A stretch of 64,000 nt of DNA from an uncultured Tateyamaria sp. (GCF_947503385.1 NZ_CANNDO010000002.1:868001-932000), one strand, 5' to 3'; shown: positions 52,870-62,639, counted from the first letter of the stretch. Notes: a model not told the origin generated them from the sequence alone. Numbers and translations are program-made.

Positions 52870-54254
52870 CAGCGTCTCCGGTATCTGTCGGTGTTGGGCC
52901 ATGGGCGGGGTGGCGCAGGTGTGACCTGTACGTCAGGCCCCAGACGCGCCACATAACGCCAGCCCCAAAGCGCTGCAAGCCCGCCCACAAGTGCCCCGGC
53001 AAGGGCCTGACCGTAGATGACGCCTGCCGCCCCGAACCCGGTGGCCAGCCACGCGGCCGCTGGCCAGCTGAGCAGACCGTCCTTGACCCAGCCCACCAGA
53101 GTCGAGCGCAATGGCTGGCCAAGGTTATTGAACGCAGCGTTCGCCACAAAGAGCGCGCCGACAAATACAAACCCGCCGACGCCAACACGTGTAAAGCCGC
53201 GCAGCACATCCTCGCCCTGTCCGCTCAGTCCGAAGGCGTCGATGATCAGCGGCGTGGCGGCCAACAACACCGCCCACATCACCACCGTGTAGATCAAGCA
53301 AAAGATCAGTGCATCGCGATAGGTGCTACGCAAGCGCGGATAAAGGCCTGCACCATAGTTTTGGCCAAAGATACCACCAATCGCGCCCGACAGCGCAAAG
53401 ATGCCACCAAAGGCCAGGACGGTCAGGCGGCTGACCACGGCCCACGCGGCAACAGCGTCGTCTCCGAACGGGGCCATGACGATGGTGAGCAGATAGTTGC
53501 CTGCGGGCGTCGCCATCTGTGTGGCAATGGCCGGGGCCGCAACGGCAACATAAAGCGGAAGTGTGGACCGGACGCCGGCCCAGTCGGGTCGCGCAATCAG
53601 GTCAAGTTGCACAACAGCAAAGAACAGCCCCAACCCCATGAGCGCAAAGCGAAACAGCACAAGGCCAAGCGCAGCACCATCCAGTCCCATCCCCCACCAG
53701 ATGATAAAGATCGGGTCGAGAACCATCAGCACCATGCCGGATGTCAGCGTGACGTACATCGCCTTGGCGCCATAGCCTTCGGCGCGGAGTGTGCCCGACG
53801 CGACAAGAGCGACCGCCATCGGCATCAGCGACCAGACCGTCAGGCCCAGATAGCGCGCCGCAAGGCGGGCCGTTTCCCCATCGGCCCCGGCAAAGCTCAC
53901 CAGATCATGTCGAAACGCAAAGATCAGCGCCGCCACGCCCCCTTGGACTGCCGTGGCTATGGCCATCGCGGCCCCCGCCTGCGTGCGAGCGACCGTCCTG
54001 TCCCCTTCGCCAATGCGGCGCGACACAAGGGCCGTGGCTGCGATCATCAACCCCACGCCAATGGAGACGGAGAAGAACTGGATTGCATAAGCAAAGCCTA
54101 TGGCCGCGACCAGTTGTGGCTGACCCAATTGCGACAGCCAAAACAGGTTTGCCGCATCCACAAGAAAGACAAAGGTAATGCCAAAGGCCCCAGTCGCGGT
54201 CATGCGCACCACGTGCCCCATTGTTGATCCGGTCAGAAAGCGGCCTTGGCTCAT
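52869..54254 (-). CDS. MATE family efflux transporter
   Basis: 461 residues with about 12 membrane helices and the two-fold repeat of MATE exporters, for example FVFLVDAANLFWLSQLGQ in the first half and the corresponding segment later. Members export organic cations or drugs with Na+ or H+. Its ATG overlaps the stop of the MFS gene (4 bases), so MFS-MATE-prmA look like one translationally coupled run. Substrate unknown. Confidence 0.9.
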   Translation of the reverse strand: MSQGRFLTGSTMGHVVRMTATGAFGITFVFLVDAANLFWLSQLGQPQLVAAIGFAYAIQFFSVSIGVGLMIAATALVSRRIGEGDRTVARTQAGAAMAIATAVQGGVAALIFAFRHDLVSFAGADGETARLAARYLGLTVWSLMPMAVALVASGTLRAEGYGAKAMYVTLTSGMVLMVLDPIFIIWWGMGLDGAALGLVLFRFALMGLGLFFAVVQLDLIARPDWAGVRSTLPLYVAVAAPAIATQMATPAGNYLLTIVMAPFGDDAVAAWAVVSRLTVLAFGGIFALSGAIGGIFGQNYGAGLYPRLRSTYRDALIFCLIYTVVMWAVLLAATPLIIDAFGLSGQGEDVLRGFTRVGVGGFVFVGALFVANAAFNNLGQPLRSTLVGWVKDGLLSWPAAAWLATGFGAAGVIYGQALAGALVGGLAALWGWRYVARLGPDVQVTPAPPRPWPNTDRYRRR

Positions 54255-55483
54255 TCGGCGGGGGTCGGACGCGGACCGGGCAGGCGCGTTTCATGCCCCG
54301 GTTCGGGGTGGCGCGGGATCAACATGGCCAGTGCCAACGACGTCGCCGCCATGCCAGCAGCAAGAAAAAACACAGCCGCGGGCGAGAACAACCACAGCAG
54401 CCCCAGCGGAACGGGCAGACCGACCGCCGCGATGTGATTGATAGTGAATGCAACGGCTGCGGTCGGGGCGATATCCTGCGGATCGGCGATTTTCTGGAAA
54501 TACGTCTTCAGCGCCAGTGCCAGCCCGAAAAAGATATGGTCCAGCACATAAAGCACCGCAGCAACGATCAGGCCCCAGCCAAAGTAGTACACCCCGCCAT
54601 ATGACAGGAAGACGATGACGAGGCCCACATATTCGAACGCAAGCGCCCGTTGCTCGCCATAACGCGCCACGATCCGGCCCAGCAACGGTGCCACGATAAT
54701 GTTCACCACGAGGTTGATGAGGTAGAGCGCGGTCAACTCATGCACCTCGAACCCAAACTTTTCGACCATCATGAACCCTGCAAATACCATGAAGATCTGC
54801 CGACGCGCGCCCGACATGAATTGCAGCGCATAATAAAGCCAGTAGCGGCGGCGCAGCACAAATGTCTTGAGTTGAGGTGTGGGCGCTTCGAATTGCGGAT
54901 AGGCCAACATGGCAAATAGCGCGATGGCCACCGTGATCCCGCCGCCCACCATATAGACGATGTTGTAGGTCAGCCCCAGCGGCTCCCACAGGATCATGAT
55001 GACAAAATAGACAAGGAAGGTCGCAACCGACCCTGCCGCCAGCAACCAGCCCAGCATCTGCGGGGCACGCTCCTTGGACAGCCATTGCAACTGCAGCGAT
55101 TGGTTGACCGTCTCGTAATAGTGAAAGCCCACTGAGCTGATGAAGGTCAGCACAAGGATGCCGGTCATCTGCGGGAATTGTGCGGTCAGCGCGGTGGCCG
55201 CCCCCAGCATGATGAGCGACAGCAGCCCCAGCACCTGCTCGCGCATGAACATGATCACAACGATCACCCCAACGGCGAGAAAGCCGGGGATCTCACGGAT
55301 GGCGTGCAGCAGGCCAATGTCCGCGCCATCGAAATTCGCGGCCTCCACCACAAAGTTGTTCAGCAGTGCCAGCCACACGGAAAAGCCGATGGGCATGGCA
55401 AAGGCCATGAGGAACAAAAGCGTCACGGGACGGCGCCAGAATGGCAACGTCTGGGCCTGATCCAGTGGGACGTAGCGCGGCAT
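54251..55483 (-). CDS. MFS transporter
   Basis: 410 residues with about 12 hydrophobic helices and the central cytoplasmic loop of MFS carriers. RIVARYGEQRALAFEY in the second half resembles the loop 2/8 motif. There is no clear match to a substrate class. It is first in the run MFS-MATE-prmA and divergent from ogt. Confidence 0.85.
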   Translation of the reverse strand: MPRYVPLDQAQTLPFWRRPVTLLFLMAFAMPIGFSVWLALLNNFVVEAANFDGADIGLLHAIREIPGFLAVGVIVVIMFMREQVLGLLSLIMLGAATALTAQFPQMTGILVLTFISSVGFHYYETVNQSLQLQWLSKERAPQMLGWLLAAGSVATFLVYFVIMILWEPLGLTYNIVYMVGGGITVAIALFAMLAYPQFEAPTPQLKTFVLRRRYWLYYALQFMSGARRQIFMVFAGFMMVEKFGFEVHELTALYLINLVVNIIVAPLLGRIVARYGEQRALAFEYVGLVIVFLSYGGVYYFGWGLIVAAVLYVLDHIFFGLALALKTYFQKIADPQDIAPTAAVAFTINHIAAVGLPVPLGLLWLFSPAAVFFLAAGMAATSLALAMLIPRHPEPGHETRLPGPRPTPAE

Positions 55484-55607
55484 GTGGTTCGCTTACGCCT
55501 TTTGCCAAAGGTTGGCGAGGCGACATTTGCGCAAGGCAGTCTGCGCCAAAGCACAAAGGCGCAGCATCCGGATTGCCGATCCGGCGAATTCGGGCAAGAT
55601 GTCGTGC

Positions 55608-56063
55608 ATGAAACACTGCGATATCACCACCCAATTCGGCGCACTGACGTTGACCGAGGACGACGGCGCGCTGGTCCGGCTCAGCTGGGGCACATCCGGG
55701 CAGCGCGATGCGTCACCGGTTCTCGACGCGGCGGCAGAACAGCTGGCGGCCTACGATGCTGACAGCGCCGCGTTGTTCGACCTGCCCCTCCGGATCAGCG
55801 GCGGCGATCTGCAACAGGCGGTGTGCAACGCAATGCAGAACATCCCGCTGGGCGAGACCATGACCTATGGCGACATTGCGCAGGCGTTGAACGTCTCGGC
55901 GCAGGCGGTCGGACAAGCCTGCGGGCGCAACCCGATCCCGATCATCATCCCCTGCCACCGTGTGATGGGAGCCAAGGGTCTGACCGGGTTTTCCGGCGCA
56001 GGCGGGGTCGAGACAAAGCTGGCACTGCTCAAACACGAGGGCGCGGGCGGCTTCCTGATCTGA
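55608..56063 (+). CDS. ogt: Methylated-DNA-protein cysteine methyltransferase
   Basis: 151-residue suicide repair protein that removes alkyl groups from O6-alkylguanine. The acceptor Cys is in IIIPCHRVMGAKG, and the helix-turn-helix region is MTYGDIAQALNVSAQAVGQA. The usual N-terminus is MKHCDITTQFGALTLTE from ATG 55608; an ATG three codons earlier (55599) has GGGC close before it and is an alternative. Confidence 0.95.
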   Translation: MKHCDITTQFGALTLTEDDGALVRLSWGTSGQRDASPVLDAAAEQLAAYDADSAALFDLPLRISGGDLQQAVCNAMQNIPLGETMTYGDIAQALNVSAQAVGQACGRNPIPIIIPCHRVMGAKGLTGFSGAGGVETKLALLKHEGAGGFLI

Positions 56064-56109
56064 CATGTCGCGGGTCGCATCGGTGCGGCAGCGCAGCGGT
56101 AGCCTGCCG

Positions 56110-56826
56110 TTATCCGCGTTGCGGCAATAGCTGCTGTGCGATGCCCGCCAGAACGAGATAGATCGACGTGACGATCAAGCCCCAATGCGCCCAGCTTTCA
56201 GGGTGGAAGTCCACCCATGCCGCCCACGCGGCAAAGCCCGTCCATGCCAGCGCCATCGGCAAGGTCAAGGGCCGCCAGCGCGCCGTGCGCACCGGATGCA
56301 CAAACTTGAGCGGCACGAACATCGCCACTGCCAGCACCGTCACAAGCGTCAGACTGACCCAAAAGTTCGGCTCAAGCGCAAAGATCACCAACACCACCAT
56401 ATTCCAGCAGCCCGGAAACCCGGAAAAGGAATTGTCCTTTGTTTTCATCCGCGTGTCGGCAAAATACATGGCCGACGCAAAGGTGATGACGATGATCGCG
56501 ACCCACCCCGTCCAGCCATCCATCAGCCCGGACGAAAACAGCGCAAAGGCCGGAATGAATACGTAAGTCAGATAGTCGATGATCAGGTCGAGCAATACGC
56601 CATCGAACTCGGGCGCGTTTGTCTTTACGTCATATTTGCGTGCCAGCGGGCCGTCGACTCCGTCCACCGCAAACGCCACGACAAGCCACATGAACATGAT
56701 GTCCCACTGGGCGTTCACAGCCGCCAACATGGCCAACATGGCAAACACCGCACCCGTGGCGGTCAGCAAATGAACGCACAGCGCGTACAATCGGTTCGTC
56801 ATCATCACTGCGTCATGGTGCATCAT
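56110..56826 (-). CDS. pcs: Phosphatidylcholine synthase
   Basis: CDP-alcohol phosphotransferase that makes phosphatidylcholine directly from CDP-diacylglycerol and choline, a pathway limited to certain bacteria. The 238-residue membrane protein has the motif VDGPLARKYDVKTNAPEFDG, followed by VLLDLIIDY, consistent with the metal-binding DG-AR-G-D-D pattern. About 7-8 helices are present. The start may be 56826 or the ATG pair at 56805/56802 (MMTNRLYALC). It is convergent with ogt. Confidence 0.94.
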   Translation of the reverse strand: MMHHDAVMMTNRLYALCVHLLTATGAVFAMLAMLAAVNAQWDIMFMWLVVAFAVDGVDGPLARKYDVKTNAPEFDGVLLDLIIDYLTYVFIPAFALFSSGLMDGWTGWVAIIVITFASAMYFADTRMKTKDNSFSGFPGCWNMVVLVIFALEPNFWVSLTLVTVLAVAMFVPLKFVHPVRTARWRPLTLPMALAWTGFAAWAAWVDFHPESWAHWGLIVTSIYLVLAGIAQQLLPQRG

Positions 56827-56893
56827 GGCCCGGGATGCAAATGCAAATCCGCGCCCCCGTGGGAACGCGAATGGACCTGTGACATAACGGTGA

Positions 56894-57484
56894 TCAGTTG
56901 GTGGAAGCGCCCAAGCGGACCTCTTCGAGCGGGTAGCCCAAATAGTCCTGCGCCTCCCAGCCTGCGTGGCAATCGTGGCAGAAGGATTGCTTGACCTTCA
57001 TCACCTTGCCGTTGGGTTGCAGACCCGCATATAGCCATCCGGCTGTGTCCGGTGCGTCATCCGTGCCGACCTTTGTCATAATGAAGAGCGGGCCGGGGCG
57101 CGCGGCCTTTTTCTTGATCGAGACGGTGATGGATTCTTTGGCGAGGATCGAGCCGACAGGCATTTCGACCCCCTCGTCGGCGAATTTCAGGTATTGGTCT
57201 GCCGCGATGTCATTCGCAAAGGTGTTCAGCAGGCGGTTGCCGTGGGGACCTGCGACGCCCGGACGTGTCGCCGTCGGAGCCCAGCTGCGGTAGGTGCTGC
57301 CGATCTCATCGCCCTCTTTGGCGTAACCCGTCGCCATCTTGTCCTTGAGGCAATCGTACAAGACGTTGATGGCCGCCTCATCAAGGTCAAAGGCGTCTTC
57401 GACGGTCACGGCGTTGCAATCGGCTGCGCTGGCGGTGCCTGCGGCGGTGCATAGCACGGCTGCAATGGCGAGCTTGCGGATCAT
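56894..57484 (-). CDS. Cytochrome P460-like c-type heme protein
   Basis: 196 residues with a signal peptide (MIRKLAIAAVLCTAAGTASA). A P460-like beta-rich domain covers about 50-165 and includes GSILAKESITV. The only heme motif is CHDCH at 169-173, close to the C-terminus, as in P460 proteins and cytochrome c'-beta. These periplasmic hemes oxidise hydroxylamine or bind NO. The lysine used for P460 cross-linking cannot be assigned here. Two direct repeats (57512-57528) lie upstream. Confidence 0.8.
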   Translation of the reverse strand: MIRKLAIAAVLCTAAGTASAADCNAVTVEDAFDLDEAAINVLYDCLKDKMATGYAKEGDEIGSTYRSWAPTATRPGVAGPHGNRLLNTFANDIAADQYLKFADEGVEMPVGSILAKESITVSIKKKAARPGPLFIMTKVGTDDAPDTAGWLYAGLQPNGKVMKVKQSFCHDCHAGWEAQDYLGYPLEEVRLGASTN

Positions 57485-57511
57485 GTTGGGGTCCCCTTTA
57501 GGCTTTTGCTT

Positions 57512-57528
57512 GGTATGCGGCGGTATGC
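57512..57528 (-). promoter_or_regulatory. Direct repeat pair upstream of the P460-like gene
   Basis: GGTATGC occurs at 57512-57518 and 57522-57528 on the plus strand, exactly 10 bases apart, which places both on one face of the helix. They lie 28-44 bases upstream of the P460-like start and may be a regulator site. No regulator is identified. Confidence 0.35.
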
Positions 57529-57604
57529 CGTGGCGCAGTGTGCCATATGTGCGCGCGCATCCCTGATCACCTTTGCCGCACGTTTGCGTGATGTTGCGGC
57601 GGGA

Positions 57605-58525
57605 TCAGGCCTTGGGGTGGGCGCGTTTATAAACGTCCATCAGGCGCACGGTATCGACGGCCGTATAGGCTTGCGTGGTGGACAGTGACGCATGGCCCAG
57701 CAGTTCTTGTATCGCGCGCAGATCGCCGCCCGCATTCAGCAGGTGGGTGGCAAAGCTGTGGCGCATTGCGTGCGGCGTGGCCGAGGCGGGCAGGCCCAGT
57801 TGCATCCGCGCTGATGCCATCACCTTTTGAATGGCCCTTGGGCTTAGCGGGCCGCCCCGGACGCCACGAAACAGTGGCGTGTCGGGGTGCAGCATATGCG
57901 GGCACACAGCGATGTAGTCATCAACCGCGGAGCGTGCGGCGTCGATCACTGGCACAATCCGCTCCTTGCCGCCCTTGCCGACAATCCGCATCACCTGTGG
58001 CAACGGTGCGTCCCCCGCTTGCAGGCTCAGCGCTTCGGAAATCCGCAGACCACACCCCCACAGCAGCGTCAGCACAGCTACGTCACGCACACCGACCCAT
58101 GGCTTGTCCGTTTGCAGCGGTACAAGGTCGATCATGTCGCGCGCGGCATCTTCGGCCAGCGGGCGCGGCAGTTTCTTGGTGAATTTGGGCGCGCGGGTGC
58201 TGAGCACGGCGGTCGGCTCGAACCCCTCGCGCGCGGCGAGCCATTTGTAGAAACTTTTGACCGCCGACAATTTGCGCGCCAGCGACCGCGGCCCCACGCC
58301 ACCCGACCGCGTTTGCGCCATCCACGCCCGCATGTCCTGCGTGCTGATCCGCGCCAGCGCACCCAGCCCCTGACTTTGCCCGGAATGCACTGTCATGAAT
58401 GACAGAAACTCGGTCACGTCGCGGCCATAGGCAAGAACGGTGTTCTCGGCAGCCCCCTTGAGGCTGCGCTGATGGGACAAAAACGCCTCGAGCGCATCGC
58501 GCGCGGCAGGCGAGATCAGGCTCAT
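57605..58525 (-). CDS. xerC: Tyrosine recombinase XerC
   Basis: 306-residue site-specific recombinase that resolves chromosome dimers at dif together with XerD. The catalytic set is complete: Arg161 (GCGLRISEAL), Lys184 (GKGGKERIVP), His252 and Arg255 (HAMRHSFATH), His278 (LGHASL) and Tyr287. The start ATG overlaps the stop of the DUF484 gene (4 bases), a pair seen in many proteobacteria. Confidence 0.95.
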   Translation of the reverse strand: MSLISPAARDALEAFLSHQRSLKGAAENTVLAYGRDVTEFLSFMTVHSGQSQGLGALARISTQDMRAWMAQTRSGGVGPRSLARKLSAVKSFYKWLAAREGFEPTAVLSTRAPKFTKKLPRPLAEDAARDMIDLVPLQTDKPWVGVRDVAVLTLLWGCGLRISEALSLQAGDAPLPQVMRIVGKGGKERIVPVIDAARSAVDDYIAVCPHMLHPDTPLFRGVRGGPLSPRAIQKVMASARMQLGLPASATPHAMRHSFATHLLNAGGDLRAIQELLGHASLSTTQAYTAVDTVRLMDVYKRAHPKA

Positions 58526-59229
58526 CCCAACCAGCGGCGCATGGCCCGCTCGAACACACCGCCAAAAAAGGCAAGCAGGTCCGTGCCCTGCTGCGGGCCG
58601 AACATGTGCGGGTCTTCGGCGCCCATGACCAAAAGGCCGGGCAAACGCCCCTCACCGAAATCAAGTTTCAGGCACGCCTCGGACCGGACCCAATGGCCGT
58701 CCTCGCCGTATATTTCAGGCGCGGGGTCTTGCACTTGGCGCAGGGTTACCTGCCGCACCGTGCCGCCGCGACCAAGTGTCAGATAGGTGTCGATAAAGCC
58801 CGGTTCAGCCACATTGAGCACATCGCCCAGACGTTTGACGGCTGGGTCATTGTCGTTCTGTACGGACTCGAGCACCAGCTTGACCGCGTCCACGCGCAGA
58901 ATTTCAGCCACTTCGCCACCCAGATCCCGCAAGAAAGGTTCGAAATCGGCCGGATCCAGCATACGCAGGATCGCCCGATGTATCTGATTGGTGCCAGCGA
59001 GGTTTTCATAGGCCGCCGCAATGACGGACCGGTGAGTGTCCTCAAGCCGATCCAAACGCGCCTCGAGCCGTTCCATGGCGAGGCCGCGCAAATCCACGAT
59101 ATTGCCACCCATCGCGCGCTCGTTCGCGGCGATCAAAGCGTGCATCAAATCCTTGTCGTCCAAAATGACGTCAGGTCGCGAAATAATCGCCTCGCGCAGG
59201 GCGTCATCGATTTTGGGCTGACTGCTCAT
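58522..59229 (-). CDS. DUF484 family protein
   Basis: 235 residues. An N-terminal coiled helix region (about 30-80, with VDLRGLAMERLEARLDRLED) leads to a GAF-like domain (about 90-220), the layout of DUF484 proteins that are typically encoded next to xerC. The exact function is unknown. The ATG at 59229 has AAGAG seven bases upstream; an ATG two codons earlier is too close to it. Overlap with xerC suggests a shared transcript. Confidence 0.88.
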   Translation of the reverse strand: MSSQPKIDDALREAIISRPDVILDDKDLMHALIAANERAMGGNIVDLRGLAMERLEARLDRLEDTHRSVIAAAYENLAGTNQIHRAILRMLDPADFEPFLRDLGGEVAEILRVDAVKLVLESVQNDNDPAVKRLGDVLNVAEPGFIDTYLTLGRGGTVRQVTLRQVQDPAPEIYGEDGHWVRSEACLKLDFGEGRLPGLLVMGAEDPHMFGPQQGTDLLAFFGGVFERAMRRWLG

Positions 59230-59545
59230 TGCCATACTCTTTATCGTTTCGGGGTCTATAACATGCAGGCGCAGCGGAATCTGCCCCGAAGTTCCATAAA
59301 ATTGCCGGGCCGAATGCATCTGTTGCCATTCCGCGTCAGCGCAAAGACGGGGAAGGCGCAAAGACTTCTCCCCGTGATTGAAAAATCGCGATGTTCCATA
59401 TGCCGCTCATGACAGGAACACCCAACGCATCCGCTCACGGAACGGGACCGACGCATTTTCCGCTCGGGCCTGACGCGCTGCGGGTGCTCCTGCGGCGGGC
59501 CGGAACGTCTTGATCCCCAATGGGACGGACCGGCCCGTATCTATC
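59230..59545. other. Intergenic region between transaldolase and DUF484 genes
   Basis: 316 bases. GGGCCGG (59497-59503) and CCGGCCC (59530-59536) form a 7-bp stem that could end the transaldolase transcript, without a T-run. The remainder should hold the promoter of the DUF484-xerC pair, but no clear boxes are seen. A short minus-strand frame (59256-59456) has no support. Confidence 0.45.
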
Positions 59546-60199
59546 TCAGACGATCTTGATGTCGGCCTTCGCAGCGTCCTTCAGAAACTGCTCCAGCCCT
59601 TTGTCGGTCAACGGGTGGCCTGCGAGTTTCTTGATCACATCAGGCGGCGCGGTCATCACGTCGGCACCGATTTTGGCGCAGTCCTGAACATGGTTTACCG
59701 ACCGGATTGACGCCGCAAGAATCTGCGTCTCGAACCCGTAATTGTCGTAGATGGTGCGGATATCCTCGATCAGGTCCAGACCGTCGATGGACATGTCGTC
59801 CAAGCGTCCGATGAAGGGTGAGATGAATGTGGCCCCGGCCTTGGCGGCCAGGAGTGCCTGATTGCCCGAGAAACACAGCGTTACGTTGACCATGTTGCCC
59901 TCCCCCGAAAGCACCTTGCACGCTTTGAGCCCGTCCCAGGTGAGCGGCAATTTCACGGCGATATTGTCGGCGATTGTCGCCAGCTTGCGGCCCTCTGCGA
60001 TCATGTCATCTGCATCTGTCGCGACGACTTCGGCGCTGACCGGACCGTCGACCAGATCACAGATTTCCTTGGTCACTTCGAGGATGTCGCGCCCGGACTT
60101 CAGGATCAGTGACGGGTTGGTGGTGACCCCATCCACCATACCAGTGTCGTTCAACTCGGCGATGGCGTCGATCTCGGCAGTGTCGACAAAGAATTTCAT
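59546..60199 (-). CDS. tal: Transaldolase / fructose-6-phosphate aldolase family
   Basis: 217-residue short transaldolase (about 220 is standard for the group). The Schiff-base lysine is Lys83 in NIAVKLPLT; the N-terminus [10 protein letters not shown] and GVTTNPSLI are typical, as is [11 protein letters not shown]. It may work as transaldolase in the pentose phosphate pathway or as fructose-6-phosphate aldolase, and sequence alone does not settle which. It is divergent from priA. Confidence 0.92.
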   Translation of the reverse strand: MKFFVDTAEIDAIAELNDTGMVDGVTTNPSLILKSGRDILEVTKEICDLVDGPVSAEVVATDADDMIAEGRKLATIADNIAVKLPLTWDGLKACKVLSGEGNMVNVTLCFSGNQALLAAKAGATFISPFIGRLDDMSIDGLDLIEDIRTIYDNYGFETQILAASIRSVNHVQDCAKIGADVMTAPPDVIKKLAGHPLTDKGLEQFLKDAAKADIKIV

Positions 60200-60289
60200 G
60201 TTTGCCCCCTCTTGATGGCTTGGCGTACGGTTGTGATGGCTTTACCTCATGGCGGGTGAAGTCGGAACCCCTCATATGTTGGCGCTAAC

Positions 60290-62482
60290 ATGACGCCGTC
60301 CTTTTATGATGAAGGTGCGCTGGTCGCGGTGCTGACCACGCAACCGCTGGACCGGGCGCTGGACTACAAAGCGCCCGAAGGCGGGTGCCATCTGGGGGCC
60401 TTTGTCGAAGTGCCGCTGGGTCCGCGCAAGGTGATCGGTGTGGTCTGGGGTCCGGGCAAGGGTGACTATGACTATGCCAAAATCCGTTCGGTCATTCGCG
60501 TGCTGGACGCGGCACCCATGCGTGACGAAATGCGCGCGTTTCTGGAAAAGGCAGCCGCCTACACGCTGACGCCAATGCCTGCGATGTTGCGGCTGGCCAC
60601 ACGCGCGCCGGGTTTGGGCGATCCGCCATCCATGCGCAAAGTGTACCGGCGCGGTCCGTCAGAGCCGGACCGGGTGACGGACGCACGCAAACGCGTGCTA
60701 GAATTTCTCAGCGAATACGGTGATTTATCGTTCACTCTGAAAGAGCTGGCTGAACTGTCTGGCGTGACATCCTCGGTCATTAAGGGGCTGGTTAAACAAG
60801 GTGCTGTCGCCGAAGAGGACAGCCCCCGCGATTTGCCGTTTCCACCGCTGGACCCGGAACGTCCGGGCAAAGCGCTGACCGATGATCAGGCGCTGGCCGC
60901 TGGCCAGATTGCAAATGCTGTTGCCTCAAACACTTATGGCACGACCTTGCTGCGCGGTGTGACGGGATCAGGCAAAACGGAAGTCTACCTTGAAGCAGTG
61001 GCTGCCTGTTTGCGGTCGGGGCGGCAGGCACTGGTGCTCTTGCCGGAAATCGCGCTGACGGCGGAGTTTCTGACACGGGTCGAAGCGCGGTTCGGCGCGC
61101 GCCCCGCCGAATGGCACTCGGGCGCGACCATGACCGAACGGCGGCGCATCTGGCGGATGGTAGGAATGGGACAGGCGCAGTTGGTGATCGGCGCACGTTC
61201 AGCGCTGTTCCTGCCCTACCAGAACCTCGGCCTGATCGTCGTAGATGAAGAACATGACACCTCCTACAAGCAAGAGGATGGTGTCCTCTATAATGCGCGG
61301 GACATGGCCGTGCTGCGTGCGTCACTGCTGGGGGCGCAGGTGGTGCTGGCCTCTGCCACACCATCATTGGAAAGCTGGGCCAACGCAGAAAGCGGCAAAT
61401 ATGCCCGCGTCGATCTGGAGGCGCGGTTTGGGCCCGCCGTGATGCCACAGATGCGCACCATCGACATGCGGACCGAGGCGCTGCCATCGGGACGGTGGGT
61501 GTCCGACACCCTCAAACGCGCGGTAGAGGCGCGGCTGGAGGCGGGCGAACAGGCCATGCTGTTTCTCAACCGCCGGGGCTATGCGCCGATCACATTGTGC
61601 CGGGCCTGCGGGCATCAGGTGGGCTGTGATCAATGTGACGCGCGCATGGTCGAGCATCGATTCCTCAAGCGGTTGATGTGCCATCAATGTGGCGAGACAA
61701 AACCGCTGCCAACCATATGTCCGTCCTGCGAGGCAGAGGACCGTATGGCGCCGGTCGGCCCCGGCGTCGAGCGATTGGGCGAAGAGGCGGTGGAACTGTT
61801 CCCGGATGCGCGTGTGGCGGTGCTCAGTTCCGACATGTATGGCTCGGCCCGTGCGTTGAAGGCCGAGATCGAGAGCATCGCGGAGGGTGCCGCGGATGTC
61901 ATCATCGGCACGCAATTGGTGGCAAAGGGTCACAACTTTCCGTCGCTGACACTGGTTGGTGTGATCGATGCGGACCTCGGCTTGCAGGGGTCCGATCTGC
62001 GTGCCGCCGAGCGGACCTTTCAACTTATGCGGCAGGTGGCGGGCCGCGCAGGCCGGGCGGAAAAGCCGGGCACAGCCCTTTTGCAGACATACCAGCCAGA
62101 ACATCCTGTCATCCGTGCCATCCTTGCGGGGGACGAGGAGGGGTTCTGGCGCGCAGAAGCTGCCGAACGCGAGGCGGCAGGTGTGCCGCCCTACGGCCGC
62201 ATGGCAGGCATCATCCTGAGCGGGCCGGACGTGGCGCAAGTGTTTGACGCGGCAAACGCGCTGGCGCGAAACACTGCACCGCTACAACGTGTCGGCGCGC
62301 AGGTCTTCGGCCCTGCACCAGCCCCCATCGCCCGCATTCGTGGACGCCACCGCGTGCGGTTGCTGGTCAAGGCAGGCAAGGGTGTCGCTTTGCAAGGGGC
62401 AATTTCGCGATGGGTCGGGCAGCTGCGCCTGAAAGGCGATTTGCGGCTTGCGGTCGATATCGACCCACAGAGTTTCTACTGA
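60290..62482 (+). CDS. priA: Primosomal protein N' (replication restart helicase)
   Basis: 730-residue superfamily 2 helicase that restarts stalled forks. Walker A is GVTGSGKTEVYLEA near residues 220-232, the DEEH box VDEEHDTSYKQEDG follows, and eight zinc-binding cysteines are visible in CRACGHQVGCDQCD and MCHQCGE...CPSCEAED. An N-terminal DNA-binding domain (about 10-110) precedes them. An intergenic repeat (62514-62574) lies just downstream. Confidence 0.97.
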   Translation: MTPSFYDEGALVAVLTTQPLDRALDYKAPEGGCHLGAFVEVPLGPRKVIGVVWGPGKGDYDYAKIRSVIRVLDAAPMRDEMRAFLEKAAAYTLTPMPAMLRLATRAPGLGDPPSMRKVYRRGPSEPDRVTDARKRVLEFLSEYGDLSFTLKELAELSGVTSSVIKGLVKQGAVAEEDSPRDLPFPPLDPERPGKALTDDQALAAGQIANAVASNTYGTTLLRGVTGSGKTEVYLEAVAACLRSGRQALVLLPEIALTAEFLTRVEARFGARPAEWHSGATMTERRRIWRMVGMGQAQLVIGARSALFLPYQNLGLIVVDEEHDTSYKQEDGVLYNARDMAVLRASLLGAQVVLASATPSLESWANAESGKYARVDLEARFGPAVMPQMRTIDMRTEALPSGRWVSDTLKRAVEARLEAGEQAMLFLNRRGYAPITLCRACGHQVGCDQCDARMVEHRFLKRLMCHQCGETKPLPTICPSCEAEDRMAPVGPGVERLGEEAVELFPDARVAVLSSDMYGSARALKAEIESIAEGAADVIIGTQLVAKGHNFPSLTLVGVIDADLGLQGSDLRAAERTFQLMRQVAGRAGRAEKPGTALLQTYQPEHPVIRAILAGDEEGFWRAEAAEREAAGVPPYGRMAGIILSGPDVAQVFDAANALARNTAPLQRVGAQVFGPAPAPIARIRGRHRVRLLVKAGKGVALQGAISRWVGQLRLKGDLRLAVDIDPQSFY

Positions 62483-62513
62483 TCCAAAGGACCGCTGCGC
62501 GGATGCCATTATT

Positions 62514-62574
62514 AGGGGGCGCGCCCCCGTCGCTGCCGCGACTCCCCCGGGATTTTTTTGGGGACAGAGACAAG
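62514..62574 (+). repeat. Intergenic repeat element, copy B
   Basis: Begins with the 14-base palindrome GGGGGCGCGCCCCC (62515-62528), then a small hairpin GTCGC-TGCC-GCGAC (62529-62542), then CTCCCCC leading to GGGATTTTTTTGGGG and CAGAGACAAGG. This is the same order of parts as copy A at 31811-31867. It lies downstream of priA and before the convergent ileS stop and may act as a terminator for priA. Confidence 0.6.
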
Positions 62575-62639
62575 GCACACTTGGTTTTGGGATGGGCCGT
62601 CTGTGCAGCCCATCCCACAGGGCACAGCAAAGCGCGCGC

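Noticed and set aside
59256-59456. 66-codon minus-strand frame in the gap before the DUF484 gene
   Set aside because: No ribosome binding site or recognisable sequence, and Cys/Arg-rich random composition.
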